Shown: piece after piece, positions 6,833 through 16,297 of the stretch | Numbering within the stretch: position 1 is the stretch's first letter | How the letters are laid out: each line of letters begins with the position of its first letter | Position numbers and translations under genes: made by a program | The notes under the pieces: generated by a model | The model's input: only the letters and a program-made list of their open reading frames with translations | Databases searched by the model: none | What the model was told of the DNA's origin: nothing | From: Terriglobia bacterium | Lineage (GTDB): Bacteria; Acidobacteriota; Terriglobia; Bryobacterales; Bryobacteraceae | Assembly: GCA_020073445.1 (NCBI GenBank) | Contig: JAIQFE010000039.1 | Span: 1 to 49,548, forward strand | Length of the DNA stretch: 49,548 nucleotides | Direction of reading: 5' to 3'

Positions 6833-9433
6833 TTACTTCTTCAGCGTGGCTTGCCAGTTGGTGACGACGGTCAGAGGCGGAGCGGTGACCTCGCCACCAG
6901 CGGAGAGCAGCATCAGGAACTGGCTGCCGTCGGCATTAGGTTGATACTGGAACCCAAAGACGTCCCAGTGCGGCTCTGGCTGGCTGAATAGTTCGTGCGG
7001 CACTCCGAACATAAGCTCCGGACCGGTTTTGACGTCAACCGCCATCAGAGCGTTATTAGTGCTGGTGATAAAGTAAAGCTCCTTACCATCGGTTCTCCAG
7101 TGCGGGTATCCACCGCCGTTCACTGATACCGGGTGTGCGGCTCCGCCCGGCACGATCGACTCGACATAGATTTCATTCCGGCCCGAGGAGTCCGAGGTGT
7201 AAGCCATCCAGCGACCGTCGGGGGAGATGTGGCCGTCTCGCTCCGCGGCGGGGGTTTGCTTGAAGGGCCGGGGCTTTTGATCGCTTTTGTCCAACGGCAG
7301 CAGCCATATATCAGCCTTCGTGGTGGAACTTGTTTGCGAGTACACAAGTAGCCTGCCGTCCGTGGACCAACTAGTTGCCGTGCTGTCTGTCCCTTGGACC
7401 GTCAAGGCGAGCTCTTGCGCCGAAGCCACGGCTTTGCTGAAAAGCCGATCGATCGGGTAGGCAGAAAATATGACGGTGGAGTTATCGGGGGACCAAACGG
7501 GCGCGTAGGATGAATCGAAAGTCCCGGCCGTAAATTTCTGTGTGGTTCCGCGCGCAACGTCCCGCATCCAAAGGTCCCCTTTGATGGATTCAGCCGCTGT
7601 GGAATAGACTAGTTGGGTTCCATTGGGAGACAGCGCGAAGCCCGTGACGCCTCTTTGCTTCAAGAGAGACTTGCCGTGTTTGCCGGCGTGGTCCAGCCAA
7701 ACGATTTCCTTTTCCTGATTGGCAGTTTCGCCCGCCGCATATAGCAACAGGCCGTCCGAAGAAACGGTGAAATCGGCGTAACCAGTGTTCCCTCGAGACA
7801 GCAAGGATTCCGCCAAAGGGAAGGCCTCTCCGGTGGTCTTCAACTTGGCCGCGTCGAACGGTTGGGCCATGAGCGTCGCCTCGCGGTGGAAGAGGATGTA
7901 ACCGTTGGTTTGGGATCCAAGGGATGGAGTGAATTGGGTCATGGAGAGGACCGAGGAGATGCGAACGGGAGGGCCGCCGGTGACAGAGCCCACGTAGGTG
8001 CCAACGTGATTGCTCTGGGTTACTTCGATCGTATATAGAAAGTGATCCGAGCCAGGGAGAAACGTCGGGAAGCGGAGCGAATCTCCGACGTCGTCGCCGG
8101 GGAGCGGCAGTTTGATTGGAGTTTCCGGGCCCGCCGTTCCGTCACCGGACACGGAAAGGCGGAAGAGACCGCCCTTCACCGCCGGAGCGAAAACGATGGT
8201 GCCATCTGGGCCCCAAGTGCCGCCTCGGCCGTCGGGAGTGGGGGCGAGATCGGTGGCTGGTCCACCTGCAAGGGCCACTTGTCTCAGTTTCGTGCGGGAG
8301 AAGAACGCGATGTGGGTGCTATCGGGAGACCAGAATGGATAGCTGGAGCCCTCGGTGCCGGGAATTTCGCGATCAAGCCCAGAATCGAGCTGCCTGACAA
8401 ACAGGCGGCCAGACTCATCGTTGCCGGTTGGGACGATGAAGGCGAGGTAGCGGCCATCGGGGGAGAGTTGGAAATGGGTAAATCCGAAGGGGCCGGGGCG
8501 CGTGAGCTGCGTGCGGAGGCTTTGCTGCGCGGGCGGCGTTTCGTGGAAGTGGATCCAGGAGACTGCCACAGCCGCGATGGCGATCGTGGCGGCAATGGAG
8601 GGCCACAGCCAATTGGTGGGTTGTTGCGCAGGCTCGGCTAGCAGCAGGTGGTGGTCGCCAATGGCTTGCAGTCGCCGCTTGGGATCCTTTTGCAGGCAGG
8701 CTTCGAGCAGGCGGCGAACCTTGCGCGGAATGGCGCTGAGATTAGGCTCTTCCTTGACAACGCTGGCCAAGGTTTCGGTGAGATCCGCGCCCCTGAATAG
8801 GCGGCGGGCGGTGAGCATCTCATAGAGCACGACGCCGAAGGCCCAAATGTCGGCGCGAGCATCGACGGGTTTGCCCCGGGCCTGTTCGGGGCTCATGTAG
8901 GCCGCTGTGCCGACGATAACGCCCGTTTGCGTGAGCGTCATCGAGAATGTGGGCGAATCTTCGCTTTCTCTGGCCGTTGGCGTACCGCCGACCTTCGCAA
9001 GGCCGAAGTCCAAGACTTTGACCGTGCCGTCGCCTTTGATCTTGACGTTTCCAGGTTTTAGGTCCCGATGAGTGATGAACTTCTGATGCGCGGCTGCCAG
9101 AGCCTCAGCGATCTGCTCGGCGATGCGCAGGGCTTCGTCGAGGGGGATGGGGCCTTCTCCGATGCGCTCCTTGAGGGTTGGACCTTCTATCAGCTCCATG
9201 ACCAGGTAATCTGGACCCACGTCGTAGATGTGGCAGATGTTCGGATGATTGAGGGCGGCGATGGCGCGGGCCTCGCGCTCAAAACGCTCGTCGAAACGTT
9301 GGGAGGAAATCTTTATGGCGACGTCGCGTCCTAAGCGAGGGTCATGCGCGCGATAGACCTCTCCCATGCCACCCTTGCCGATGGGCGCCAGTATTTCGTA
9401 CGGGCCGAGTTTGTCGCCGGAAGAGAGCGGCAT
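6833..9433 (-). CDS. Transmembrane Ser/Thr protein kinase with TolB/WD40-like propeller (paralogue 1)
   Basis: The protein has 866 residues. The kinase domain (about 12-270) is complete: glycine loop GKGGMGEV at 19-26, catalytic Lys41, helix-C Glu54, HRDLKPGN with Asp124, DFG at 142-144, and activation segment MSPEQARG near 180. One membrane helix lies at about 274-294. The remaining ~560 residues are a TolB/WD40-like beta-propeller with repeated LSPDGRYLAF / WSPDSTHIAF strands, placed outside the membrane. The architecture is PknB-like: an extracytoplasmic sensor coupled to cytoplasmic phosphorylation of Ser/Thr. No Shine-Dalgarno precedes the ATG at 9433, but a promoter-like motif shared with paralogue 2 lies 34 nt upstream. 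Substrates are unknown and no phosphatase gene is nearby. Confidence 0.92.
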   Translation of the reverse strand: MPLSSGDKLGPYEILAPIGKGGMGEVYRAHDPRLGRDVAIKISSQRFDERFEREARAIAALNHPNICHIYDVGPDYLVMELIEGPTLKERIGEGPIPLDEALRIAEQIAEALAAAHQKFITHRDLKPGNVKIKGDGTVKVLDFGLAKVGGTPTARESEDSPTFSMTLTQTGVIVGTAAYMSPEQARGKPVDARADIWAFGVVLYEMLTARRLFRGADLTETLASVVKEEPNLSAIPRKVRRLLEACLQKDPKRRLQAIGDHHLLLAEPAQQPTNWLWPSIAATIAIAAVAVSWIHFHETPPAQQSLRTQLTRPGPFGFTHFQLSPDGRYLAFIVPTGNDESGRLFVRQLDSGLDREIPGTEGSSYPFWSPDSTHIAFFSRTKLRQVALAGGPATDLAPTPDGRGGTWGPDGTIVFAPAVKGGLFRLSVSGDGTAGPETPIKLPLPGDDVGDSLRFPTFLPGSDHFLYTIEVTQSNHVGTYVGSVTGGPPVRISSVLSMTQFTPSLGSQTNGYILFHREATLMAQPFDAAKLKTTGEAFPLAESLLSRGNTGYADFTVSSDGLLLYAAGETANQEKEIVWLDHAGKHGKSLLKQRGVTGFALSPNGTQLVYSTAAESIKGDLWMRDVARGTTQKFTAGTFDSSYAPVWSPDNSTVIFSAYPIDRLFSKAVASAQELALTVQGTDSTATSWSTDGRLLVYSQTSSTTKADIWLLPLDKSDQKPRPFKQTPAAERDGHISPDGRWMAYTSDSSGRNEIYVESIVPGGAAHPVSVNGGGYPHWRTDGKELYFITSTNNALMAVDVKTGPELMFGVPHELFSQPEPHWDVFGFQYQPNADGSQFLMLLSAGGEVTAPPLTVVTNWQATLKK

Positions 9434-9467
9434 CTGAATGAGTCAGCTAAGTTTAACCCATCAAGAA

Positions 9468-9500
9468 GCCGATAGCTCCCATCTGAATGACGGCGTATCC
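9468..9500 (-). promoter_or_regulatory. Conserved promoter-like motif upstream of kinase 1
   Basis: On the minus strand this reads GGATACGCCGT, 14 nt, CTATCGGC, ending 34 nt before the kinase ATG. The same two blocks occur 34 nt before the start of kinase 2 with a 10-nt spacer. The GGATAC/CTATCG pair is reminiscent of ECF-sigma promoters (-35/-10), but the sigma factor is not identified. Confidence 0.45.
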
Positions 9501-9657
9501 GGACAGAACTAGGTAATGGAAGGGTTGCCGACCATAGGGGCGCTGTCGGGGGCCACTTCCATCCTCGGGGGATCAAGTGGTTCAGTTTTTTGCGGACCAC
9601 GGCTTTGGTGACAGCGTAAGTCGATGCTCCTCGCCAAGTCTGATAAACTTACAAGCG

Positions 9658-10110
9658 ATGCCTGGGACGATGCTGATCTTACGCGGCATAACTAATCTGA
9701 GCGTTTGGCCCAAGTACCCGAATGGAGCGTTGGACGAACCACCCGCGCTCCAATACGCAAGCAACAGGGGCTATTCTGGCCGAGTGTTGAATGTCTCGGG
9801 CGAGACCGGAGATAACAGCAAGCAAACGAAAATGGCCTTGCAGGAGTTCATTCACGACTCCACAATTACCGCACTCTATGGATTTTCGGGCGGCGGCTAC
9901 AATGTGTATCACATCCTTAACCAACTGACGCAGGCGCAACGCGACCGCCTTGAATTGGTAGTCGTGCTTGGTGTTGAGGCAGGCAAGCTTTCCGCCCACG
10001 CGTTAAATCCCCATAGGTATCACGCGCACTGGGAACTGGTCTATCGAAATGATCCGCCGAAGCCGTTAGGCCACATCGACGGCCCGCAGTATTTGCTCTC
10101 CGGTCATTAG
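9658..10110 (+). CDS. Small alpha/beta-hydrolase-like protein
   Basis: The frame is open from 9577. ATG at 9658 is chosen because the recognisable fold begins there (MPGTMLILRGITN), giving about 150 residues; ATG at 9670 is also possible, and no strong ribosome-binding site settles it. Residues about 70-85 read ALYGFSGGGYNVYHIL, in which G-F-S-G-G fits the nucleophile elbow of alpha/beta hydrolases (Ser as nucleophile). His residues near the C-terminus (HWELVYRNDPP, GHIDGPQYL) could supply the catalytic His. It is much shorter than usual hydrolases (250-300), so it may be a minimal or truncated member. It lies alone on the plus strand between two kinase paralogues. The substrate is unknown. 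Confidence 0.55.
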   Translation: MPGTMLILRGITNLSVWPKYPNGALDEPPALQYASNRGYSGRVLNVSGETGDNSKQTKMALQEFIHDSTITALYGFSGGGYNVYHILNQLTQAQRDRLELVVVLGVEAGKLSAHALNPHRYHAHWELVYRNDPPKPLGHIDGPQYLLSGH

Positions 10111-10847
10111 CGAGGCGCAGCAACAGGACTTATGCGCAGTCACCGAGCCGCGTTGGCGGGTGGAAACTCCGCGGGCGCAGCCATCTTTCTCCAGCCCATT
10201 CCGCACAGCCAAGTGGATATTTTCGGGTTCTCGGCTCCGCCCAAAAAGTAGTGGGAGTTTAGCCGACCATCTGGGAGTTGAACGGTTGCTCTTTGGTCTA
10301 TGCTGCGCGGTCAGTGCGGATCTGGCCGGACTCCGAGCTCGGTTTGGTTCATTCACCTGCACGGCCCATTGTGGCACCACAACGGAGTCCGCTCACGGGG
10401 CAACCTGTCGCCCGACTCGAAGACGTCGATCAGATTGTGAGACTGAGTTATGAGGCTTCTGAAGGGCTGATTTCATTGCCTTGCCGGAGTGTCTCAGGAC
10501 TTACCCGATTGTGACGCGATCATCGGATAGACGATCCGCAATACGGTTATCGACTAATAGCACCGCGCCGAAAATCCTCCTCCGCACAGTTTCGACTGCA
10601 TTACACAAAGGGCTCTTTGTGAGACGCGAGCCATGCGTCAATTCCGAACACCTCTATAGATCGCGATCGGTCGGGTAGTGTTTGCCGATCCACGGCGGGG
10701 TGGAAGCGGTTAGCGCCTGTATCACGGCGTATCCGGAAGCTATCCTTCGTCTCGATCCGCCTAAAAGTAGCTACCGAGTTGCCGACCATTCGGACACAAT
10801 CTCTTCGCCCACGGCATGACTGTTCGACATGCGAGGGCTCTCTGAGC
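10111..10847. other. Relic intergenic region containing degenerate copies of kinase upstream sequence
   Basis: No supported gene in about 737 bp. Two segments resemble the DNA upstream of the kinase genes: AAAAAGTAGTGGGAG with GCCGACCAT (10243-10270), close to the arrangement at 13552-13578, and a copy at 10706-10789 containing the promoter-like motif plus GTTGCCGACCAT. No kinase start codon follows the second copy at the expected distance. This suggests a former duplication unit whose coding part was deleted. Confidence 0.45.
10706..10734 (-). promoter_or_regulatory. Orphan copy of the kinase promoter-like motif
   Basis: On the minus strand: GGATACGCCGT, 10 nt, CTAACCGC. The -10-like block differs by two bases from kinase 1 and by one from kinase 2. 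There is no ATG 34 nt downstream and the next gene in that direction is on the other strand, so this looks like the remnant of a deleted kinase paralogue. Confidence 0.4.
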
Positions 10848-13439
10848 CTAGTTCTTCAGCATCGCCCGCCAGTTCAGCACGACGTTCACGGACATTTGCG
10901 CGCCCCCCGGAGCCTGTGGCACCGATAGCAGGAAGCGCTTCCCATCGGGGGTCACGTCCCAACCAGCGAAAAGGGTTGCGGGGGCCAAGAAGAGCTGATG
11001 GGGGACATCAGCCTCGAATACGTCGCCATTTGTTTTCACTTCCACGGCCATCATCCTCCCGATCAGGTAGGAAAAAAAAATTTCCTTTCCGTCGGCGCGC
11101 CATTTGGGTGTGTACCCTCCATCTGTCGAAATCTGCCACTTCCCCTCGCCAAGCGCTGGCACGCCTATCGGGCCCGAAGCCAAGAACGGACGGACATACA
11201 CCTGGTCTGAGCGGGATTCGTTGGAAATATACGCGATCCAATGGGAGTCAGGCGAAAAACTGGCATTGAATTCGTTGAACTCCGAGCCTAGGAGGAGTAC
11301 GGGCTTGCGACCTCCTTCCAGAGGCAGTACCCACAGATCACTCCCCGTTTTGGACGCAGTCTGTGCGGTGTACAGCAAGAACCGCCCGTCGCGCGACCAG
11401 CTGGTGGGTTGGAGAGTCTGACCGGGTTCCTTCAACAGTTCTTTCTCTCTCCCCGCGCCCGATGTGGCTTTTTCAAAAATCGTATCCGCGTTGATAGTAC
11501 CAGCGGCAAAGGCGACACGATTCCCGTCCGGGGACCATATGGCGTCGGAGCCAACGCTTCGAAGAAAGGTCACTCGAGTGCGGCCGCCGCGGGCAAAATC
11601 GACGATCCAGAGATCGTTTTCTTCGCGGACCGCACCCCGCGTTCCGTCCGGCGATAGCACAATAGTCTGATTAGCGCCTGCTGTCTCAACGGTGCCCGTC
11701 GGTTTTCCTTGCCGGTCCCACCAGGTAACTTGATAGTTCCGATCCGGCAATCGATTTCGATACGCGAGAGTGCTGTCGGATACGGAGAAGACTTCCACTT
11801 GTTCGGCCGCTGGTACTGGCTCGCCGCTCAATCGGATACGGTCCGCGTCAAAGGGTTGAGCCATGAGCGTCTTTTCCCGCATGAAGAACAGGTAGCCGTT
11901 CGCATAGGATACAGCGGACTCGCTTGCTATCAGGCGCTCCTCCGATTGTTTTTCGGGCTTGGCGTCTATCGAGCCAACGTACGTACCCCTGACCTCCGGT
12001 GATCCGTTGCGCACATAGAGAAAGTGTTTGCCATCTGGCAGGAAAGAAGGCCGAGAGTGGGAGATTTCTCCCCGCGCCGTGTCCACAGAAGTAATTGCCG
12101 TGACCGCACCACCCGCCTGCGAAATCTTCCACAGCGGATCGCGTCCACGGTCGCCGAAAGCAATGGTGCCTTCGCGGCTCCAGGAACCCGACCCGAGCGC
12201 GACGCGTTGCTCGCTCAGCGTCTGGGCCGCACCCCCGGCAATATCGATCTTCACAAGCCGGTCGATTATAGTGAATCCAACAAACTGGCTGTCCGGGGAC
12301 CAGAACGGGTTTGCCGCTGCAATTAGGGCACCGGGCAATTTCCGCCAAGCCAACGCATCTAGATCGCGAACCCATAGGCCAGCCTCCTCACCCGTGGCTT
12401 CGATGACCAGTTTGCGGCCGTCGGGCGATAGTGAGAGGGAACGGCCCAAGATCACTTTTTCGGGCAGAACCACTTGTAGGCGGGTGGTCTGTGCAGATCG
12501 CCCCGGCTTCGACCATGACATCCAGGCTGCGATACCAATCGCCGTCATAGCTACCAGCACTGCAACGAATTGCCCTAGCCGCGGCACCTTCAAGGGCGTT
12601 TTCTGCGAAGCCGCCGGTGCTGGGGTCACTTTCAACATCCATCCCAGGGCGTGCTTGATCTCGCGTGCGGATTGCCAACGTTTACCGGGATCCTTTTCAA
12701 GGCACGTCTCGATTATTTGCTCGAGGCCAGCCGGCGTTAGGGGCTGTATCTCACGCAGGGGCCGGGGCTGCTCTTTAAGAATTGCTGCAACCAGACTCGC
12801 CTGATTGCTACCGGTGAATGCGCGTTTGCCGCCGATCAACTCGTAGAGGACCAGCCCGAAGGAGAAGATGTCGCTGCGCGCGTCGGCCTGCTTGCCTTCC
12901 AGTTGTTCTGGCGCCATGTAATGCGGCGTGCCCACCACGGTACCCTCGCCGGTTAGCGGCACGGTCTCGGCGGATGCGTCGGACCTCCTGCCTCGCTCCG
13001 GCGTAGACCGCTCGAATATCGCGAGGCCAAAGTCGAGCACCTTTACGCCATTTTTGCCCACCAGAATGTTCCCGGGCTTGAGATCACGATGAGTAATTCC
13101 TGCGAGATGAGCCGCATCCATCGCGTCCAAAATTTGTCCGGCCATTCGGAGCGCTTCTTCGATGGCCAGCGGGCCCTGAATCGGCTTCCCGTCGACGTAC
13201 TCCATCACCAAGTAATCTGGACCAACGTCGTGGAGAGTGCAAATGTTAGGATGATTCAGCGCTGCAATGGCCTGTGCCTCGCGCTCGAAGCGATCGGTGA
13301 ATTGCGCAGCGGAGACCTTGATCGCGACGTCGCGATTCAGGCGCGGGTCTCTGGCGCGATAAACCTCTCCCATGCCACCCGCACCGATAGGTGCGAGGAT
13401 TTCGTAAGGGCCGAGTTTGTCGCCGGGCTTGAGCGGCAT
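10848..13439 (-). CDS. Transmembrane Ser/Thr protein kinase with TolB/WD40-like propeller (paralogue 2)
   Basis: The protein has 863 residues. Kinase landmarks: glycine loop GAGGMGEV at 19-26, Lys41, Glu54, HRDLKPGN with Asp119, DFG at 136-138, and MAPEQLEG in the activation segment near 175-182. One membrane helix lies at about 290-310. The C-terminal propeller carries repeated S-P-D-G and W-S-P-D motifs (LSPDGRKLVI, WSPDSQFVGF, WSPDGNRVAFAAG). It is closer to paralogue 3 than to paralogue 1: both share VRPFLASGP and PALGEGK in the last blades. No Shine-Dalgarno precedes the ATG at 13439; a conserved promoter-like motif lies exactly 34 nt upstream, as for paralogue 1. The propeller probably senses an extracytoplasmic ligand, which is unknown. 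Confidence 0.92.
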   Translation of the reverse strand: MPLKPGDKLGPYEILAPIGAGGMGEVYRARDPRLNRDVAIKVSAAQFTDRFEREAQAIAALNHPNICTLHDVGPDYLVMEYVDGKPIQGPLAIEEALRMAGQILDAMDAAHLAGITHRDLKPGNILVGKNGVKVLDFGLAIFERSTPERGRRSDASAETVPLTGEGTVVGTPHYMAPEQLEGKQADARSDIFSFGLVLYELIGGKRAFTGSNQASLVAAILKEQPRPLREIQPLTPAGLEQIIETCLEKDPGKRWQSAREIKHALGWMLKVTPAPAASQKTPLKVPRLGQFVAVLVAMTAIGIAAWMSWSKPGRSAQTTRLQVVLPEKVILGRSLSLSPDGRKLVIEATGEEAGLWVRDLDALAWRKLPGALIAAANPFWSPDSQFVGFTIIDRLVKIDIAGGAAQTLSEQRVALGSGSWSREGTIAFGDRGRDPLWKISQAGGAVTAITSVDTARGEISHSRPSFLPDGKHFLYVRNGSPEVRGTYVGSIDAKPEKQSEERLIASESAVSYANGYLFFMREKTLMAQPFDADRIRLSGEPVPAAEQVEVFSVSDSTLAYRNRLPDRNYQVTWWDRQGKPTGTVETAGANQTIVLSPDGTRGAVREENDLWIVDFARGGRTRVTFLRSVGSDAIWSPDGNRVAFAAGTINADTIFEKATSGAGREKELLKEPGQTLQPTSWSRDGRFLLYTAQTASKTGSDLWVLPLEGGRKPVLLLGSEFNEFNASFSPDSHWIAYISNESRSDQVYVRPFLASGPIGVPALGEGKWQISTDGGYTPKWRADGKEIFFSYLIGRMMAVEVKTNGDVFEADVPHQLFLAPATLFAGWDVTPDGKRFLLSVPQAPGGAQMSVNVVLNWRAMLKN

Positions 13440-13473
13440 CTGAGTGAATCAGTACAGTTTATCTAATCGAGAG

Positions 13474-13502
13474 GCGGATAGGGAATGTATTACGGCATAT
13501 CC
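13474..13502 (-). promoter_or_regulatory. Conserved promoter-like motif upstream of kinase 2
   Basis: On the minus strand: GGATATGCCGT, 10 nt, CTATCCGC, ending 34 nt before the ATG of kinase 2. It matches the motif at kinase 1 in both blocks and in distance to the start. A further shared segment further upstream (AAAAGTAGTGCGAG ... CCGACCAT, 13552-13578) also has counterparts near kinase 1. Confidence 0.45.
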
Positions 13503-13699
13503 TTCCATTACTTTTCAAGTTTGGCATTTGGCGTAGGGTTGAGGTCCGCAGAAAAGTAGTGCGAGTGTACCCGACCATCCGGATTTAATCGGATCATCCG
13601 CCTCAATGCGAATTGTATTGTTTTTTACTAAAAAGCGGATGTTGCGGGCAAAATGTTTTGCGTGAACCATCGGATCAATCGTCTAAGCGGCCTTCGACA

Positions 13700-16297
13700 T
13701 TACTTCTTCAACTCTGCCTGCCAGTTGAGCAGCACGGTGATGGGCGTCACCGCGTTTGGCTGCCCCGTCGGCAAGACGGCCAACAGGAAGCGTTTGCCAT
13801 CGGCGGTCACGTCCCAACCATAGTCCAGCGGAGCCGTGAACAGGAGTTGCGGAGCTTCGGGATGGAAAGCACCGTCCACGATCCGCACTTGGACGGCCAT
13901 TTTCGAGGTTCCCCTGGGAGGAGCCTGGAAGATGATCTCCGTCCCATCTCTACGCCACTTGGGTTCAGTCCCACCGTCCTTGGATATTTGCACCTTGCCC
14001 TCGCCCAATGCAGGTGCTCCCGAGGGGCCCGAAGCCAGGAAAGGACGCACATAGATTTCATACCGGCCGGATTCATTAGACTGGTACGCAATCCAACGCA
14101 TGTCGGGAGAGAAGCTGGCATTACCTTCAGTGAACTCCGTTCCCAGCAAAAGTACCGGCTTGCGGTCGCCTTCCATCGGCAGCACCCAAAGATCGACGCC
14201 TGTCTTGGGAGCGTTGACGGTGTGATACAAAAGAAAGCGCCCATCATGGGACCAACTGGTAGGGTGTTTCGACTCACCGGCTCTGTTGAATAACTCTTTG
14301 TCGTCGCCGGAACCGGATGACTTTTTCTCATATAGCGTTTCCAGGAATGTAGTGCCGGCCGAAAACGCGATGCGGCTTCCATCCGAAGACCAAACCGGAA
14401 AAGATCCGGCGCTGTGGCGGGAAGTAAGGCGAGTGCGAATCCCTCGCGCAAAGTCGAGCAGCCAGAGATCGCCCTGCCCTTGCGTTCCGGCATCCCGGAC
14501 CGCGGCTCGCGTACCGTCGGGGGAAATTGCGATCCCCTGAGCCGGGCCGGGCTTGTCGAAGTCGCTCTGGGCCTTACCTTGACGGTCAAACCAGGTCAGT
14601 TGATATTTCTTATCGAAGGTTCCGCTGCGATAGGCCAGAGCGCCGCCTGGAGAAACCGAAAACATTCCGATGGATTGCGAAGTCTCCACAGATTCCACGA
14701 TGCGGACCGGTTCTCCCTGCAGCTGCATCCGCCCAGCGTCAAAGCGCTGGGCCATCAACGCGCTTTCCCGCATGAAAAACAGGTAGCCACCCACGTACGT
14801 TCCCGCGTACTGGCTGGCGAGTATCCGTTCCTTCGATTGCTCCGAAGCCTTGACATCGAGGTCCCCGACGTACATTCCTCTTACCTGATCGGATCCCTGG
14901 CGCAGATACAGAAAGCGTTTGCCGTCCGGCAGGAAGGTGGGTAACGCGTGGAAGGTTTCTCCCCGGGCGGCGTCCAGAGAAGTCACCTCAGTGGGTGTAC
15001 CGCCCCCTTGGGACACTCGCTGTATCGTGCCGTTCGCGAAGCTTCCGAAAATAATCACGCCGTCCCGGCTCCAGGAGCCCGAACCTACCTGCCAGGGCAC
15101 TTCGCACAACGTTTGCGGGAGTCCGCCGGAGGTATCCATCTTCATGAGCTGGTTTTTGACGCCGAACGCCAGGTATCGACTGTCTGGCGACCAAAACGGA
15201 CTTCTAGCGCCTTGCGTGTCGGGAAGACGCCGCCAAGTGAGTTGGTCCAGTTCGCGGATCCACAAACCAGCCTGCTCCCCTTCGGCGTTGAACACCAGTT
15301 TGCGCCCATCCGGCGAGAGCGAGATATACAGACTGGGACTCACGTTCTCCGGCAGCCCGACCTCAAATCGCGCCACTCCAGGCGGAGCGGCCTTGGGCCA
15401 GAGCACCCAGGCTGTTGCTCCCAAGGCGATCGCTAGCAATACCGCCAAAGCCGGCCAGAGCCAGCTCCCTGCCGCCGCGGCCGGCGCCGTTGTGGCGGGA
15501 ATCTCCGCAGTGGTCCACGCCAGCGCGTGTTTCAACTCCCGAGCCGACTGCCACCGTTCGTCTGGATTTTTTTCCAGGCAGGTCCCGACGATTCTGTCGA
15601 GAGTTCTCGGGATCGCTGGCTGGAGGGTGCTCGGTGGCGGGGGCTGGTCCTTGAGAATCGACGCGATCAGGCCGGCACGGGTCGCCCCATGGAAAGCCCG
15701 CTTGCCCGCAATCATCTCGTAGAAAACCAGGCCGAAGGCGAAGATGTCGCTTCGGGCGTCGGCTTCCTTGCCTTCGAGCTGCTCCGGCGACATATATTGC
15801 AGGGTACCCAGCACCGCTCCGTCGCTGGTGAGGGCGGTGATGGTGTCGTCCTCCGGGCCGGGTGCGTGCGACGTCTTGGCCAGGCCGAAGTCGAGCAGCT
15901 TCACACCGCTCCTGGTTACCAGAATGTTGCCAGGCTTGAGATCGCGATGAGTGATGCCCTTGCGGTGTGCCGCCTCGAGGGCATCAAGGATCTGCACAGC
16001 AAGTTTCAAGGCTTGATCGATCGGAAGGGGGCCTTTGAGCGGCGTACCTTCAACGTATTCCATGACCAGGAAGCCCTGGCCGACATCGTAAAGCGAACAG
16101 ATATGCGGATGATTCAGCGCCGCTATCGCGAGGGCCTCGCGTTCAAAGCGCTCATTGAACTGTTTGTGGCTGGTCTTAATGGCAACGATGCGGTCCAGCC
16201 GCGTGTCGCGAGCTTTGTACACTTCCCCCATCCCGCCTGCGCCGATGGGAGCAAGTATTTCGTAGGGGCCGAGCTTGTCGCCAGGCGCGAAAAGCAT
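13700..16297 (-). CDS. Transmembrane Ser/Thr protein kinase with TolB/WD40-like propeller (paralogue 3)
   Basis: The protein has 865 residues with start ATG at 16297. Kinase landmarks: GAGGMGEV at 19-26, Lys41, Glu54, HRDLKPGN with Asp119, DFG at 136-138, and MSPEQLEG near 169-176. One membrane helix spans about 279-300 (WLWPALAVLLAIALGATAW). The C-terminal propeller has the same blade pattern as paralogue 2. Unlike paralogues 1 and 2, its upstream region lacks the shared promoter-like motif, so its expression may be controlled separately. The gap of 260 bp to kinase 2 and the lack of overlap argue for individual transcription units arising by tandem duplication rather than an operon. Confidence 0.92.
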   Translation of the reverse strand: MLFAPGDKLGPYEILAPIGAGGMGEVYKARDTRLDRIVAIKTSHKQFNERFEREALAIAALNHPHICSLYDVGQGFLVMEYVEGTPLKGPLPIDQALKLAVQILDALEAAHRKGITHRDLKPGNILVTRSGVKLLDFGLAKTSHAPGPEDDTITALTSDGAVLGTLQYMSPEQLEGKEADARSDIFAFGLVFYEMIAGKRAFHGATRAGLIASILKDQPPPPSTLQPAIPRTLDRIVGTCLEKNPDERWQSARELKHALAWTTAEIPATTAPAAAAGSWLWPALAVLLAIALGATAWVLWPKAAPPGVARFEVGLPENVSPSLYISLSPDGRKLVFNAEGEQAGLWIRELDQLTWRRLPDTQGARSPFWSPDSRYLAFGVKNQLMKMDTSGGLPQTLCEVPWQVGSGSWSRDGVIIFGSFANGTIQRVSQGGGTPTEVTSLDAARGETFHALPTFLPDGKRFLYLRQGSDQVRGMYVGDLDVKASEQSKERILASQYAGTYVGGYLFFMRESALMAQRFDAGRMQLQGEPVRIVESVETSQSIGMFSVSPGGALAYRSGTFDKKYQLTWFDRQGKAQSDFDKPGPAQGIAISPDGTRAAVRDAGTQGQGDLWLLDFARGIRTRLTSRHSAGSFPVWSSDGSRIAFSAGTTFLETLYEKKSSGSGDDKELFNRAGESKHPTSWSHDGRFLLYHTVNAPKTGVDLWVLPMEGDRKPVLLLGTEFTEGNASFSPDMRWIAYQSNESGRYEIYVRPFLASGPSGAPALGEGKVQISKDGGTEPKWRRDGTEIIFQAPPRGTSKMAVQVRIVDGAFHPEAPQLLFTAPLDYGWDVTADGKRFLLAVLPTGQPNAVTPITVLLNWQAELKK

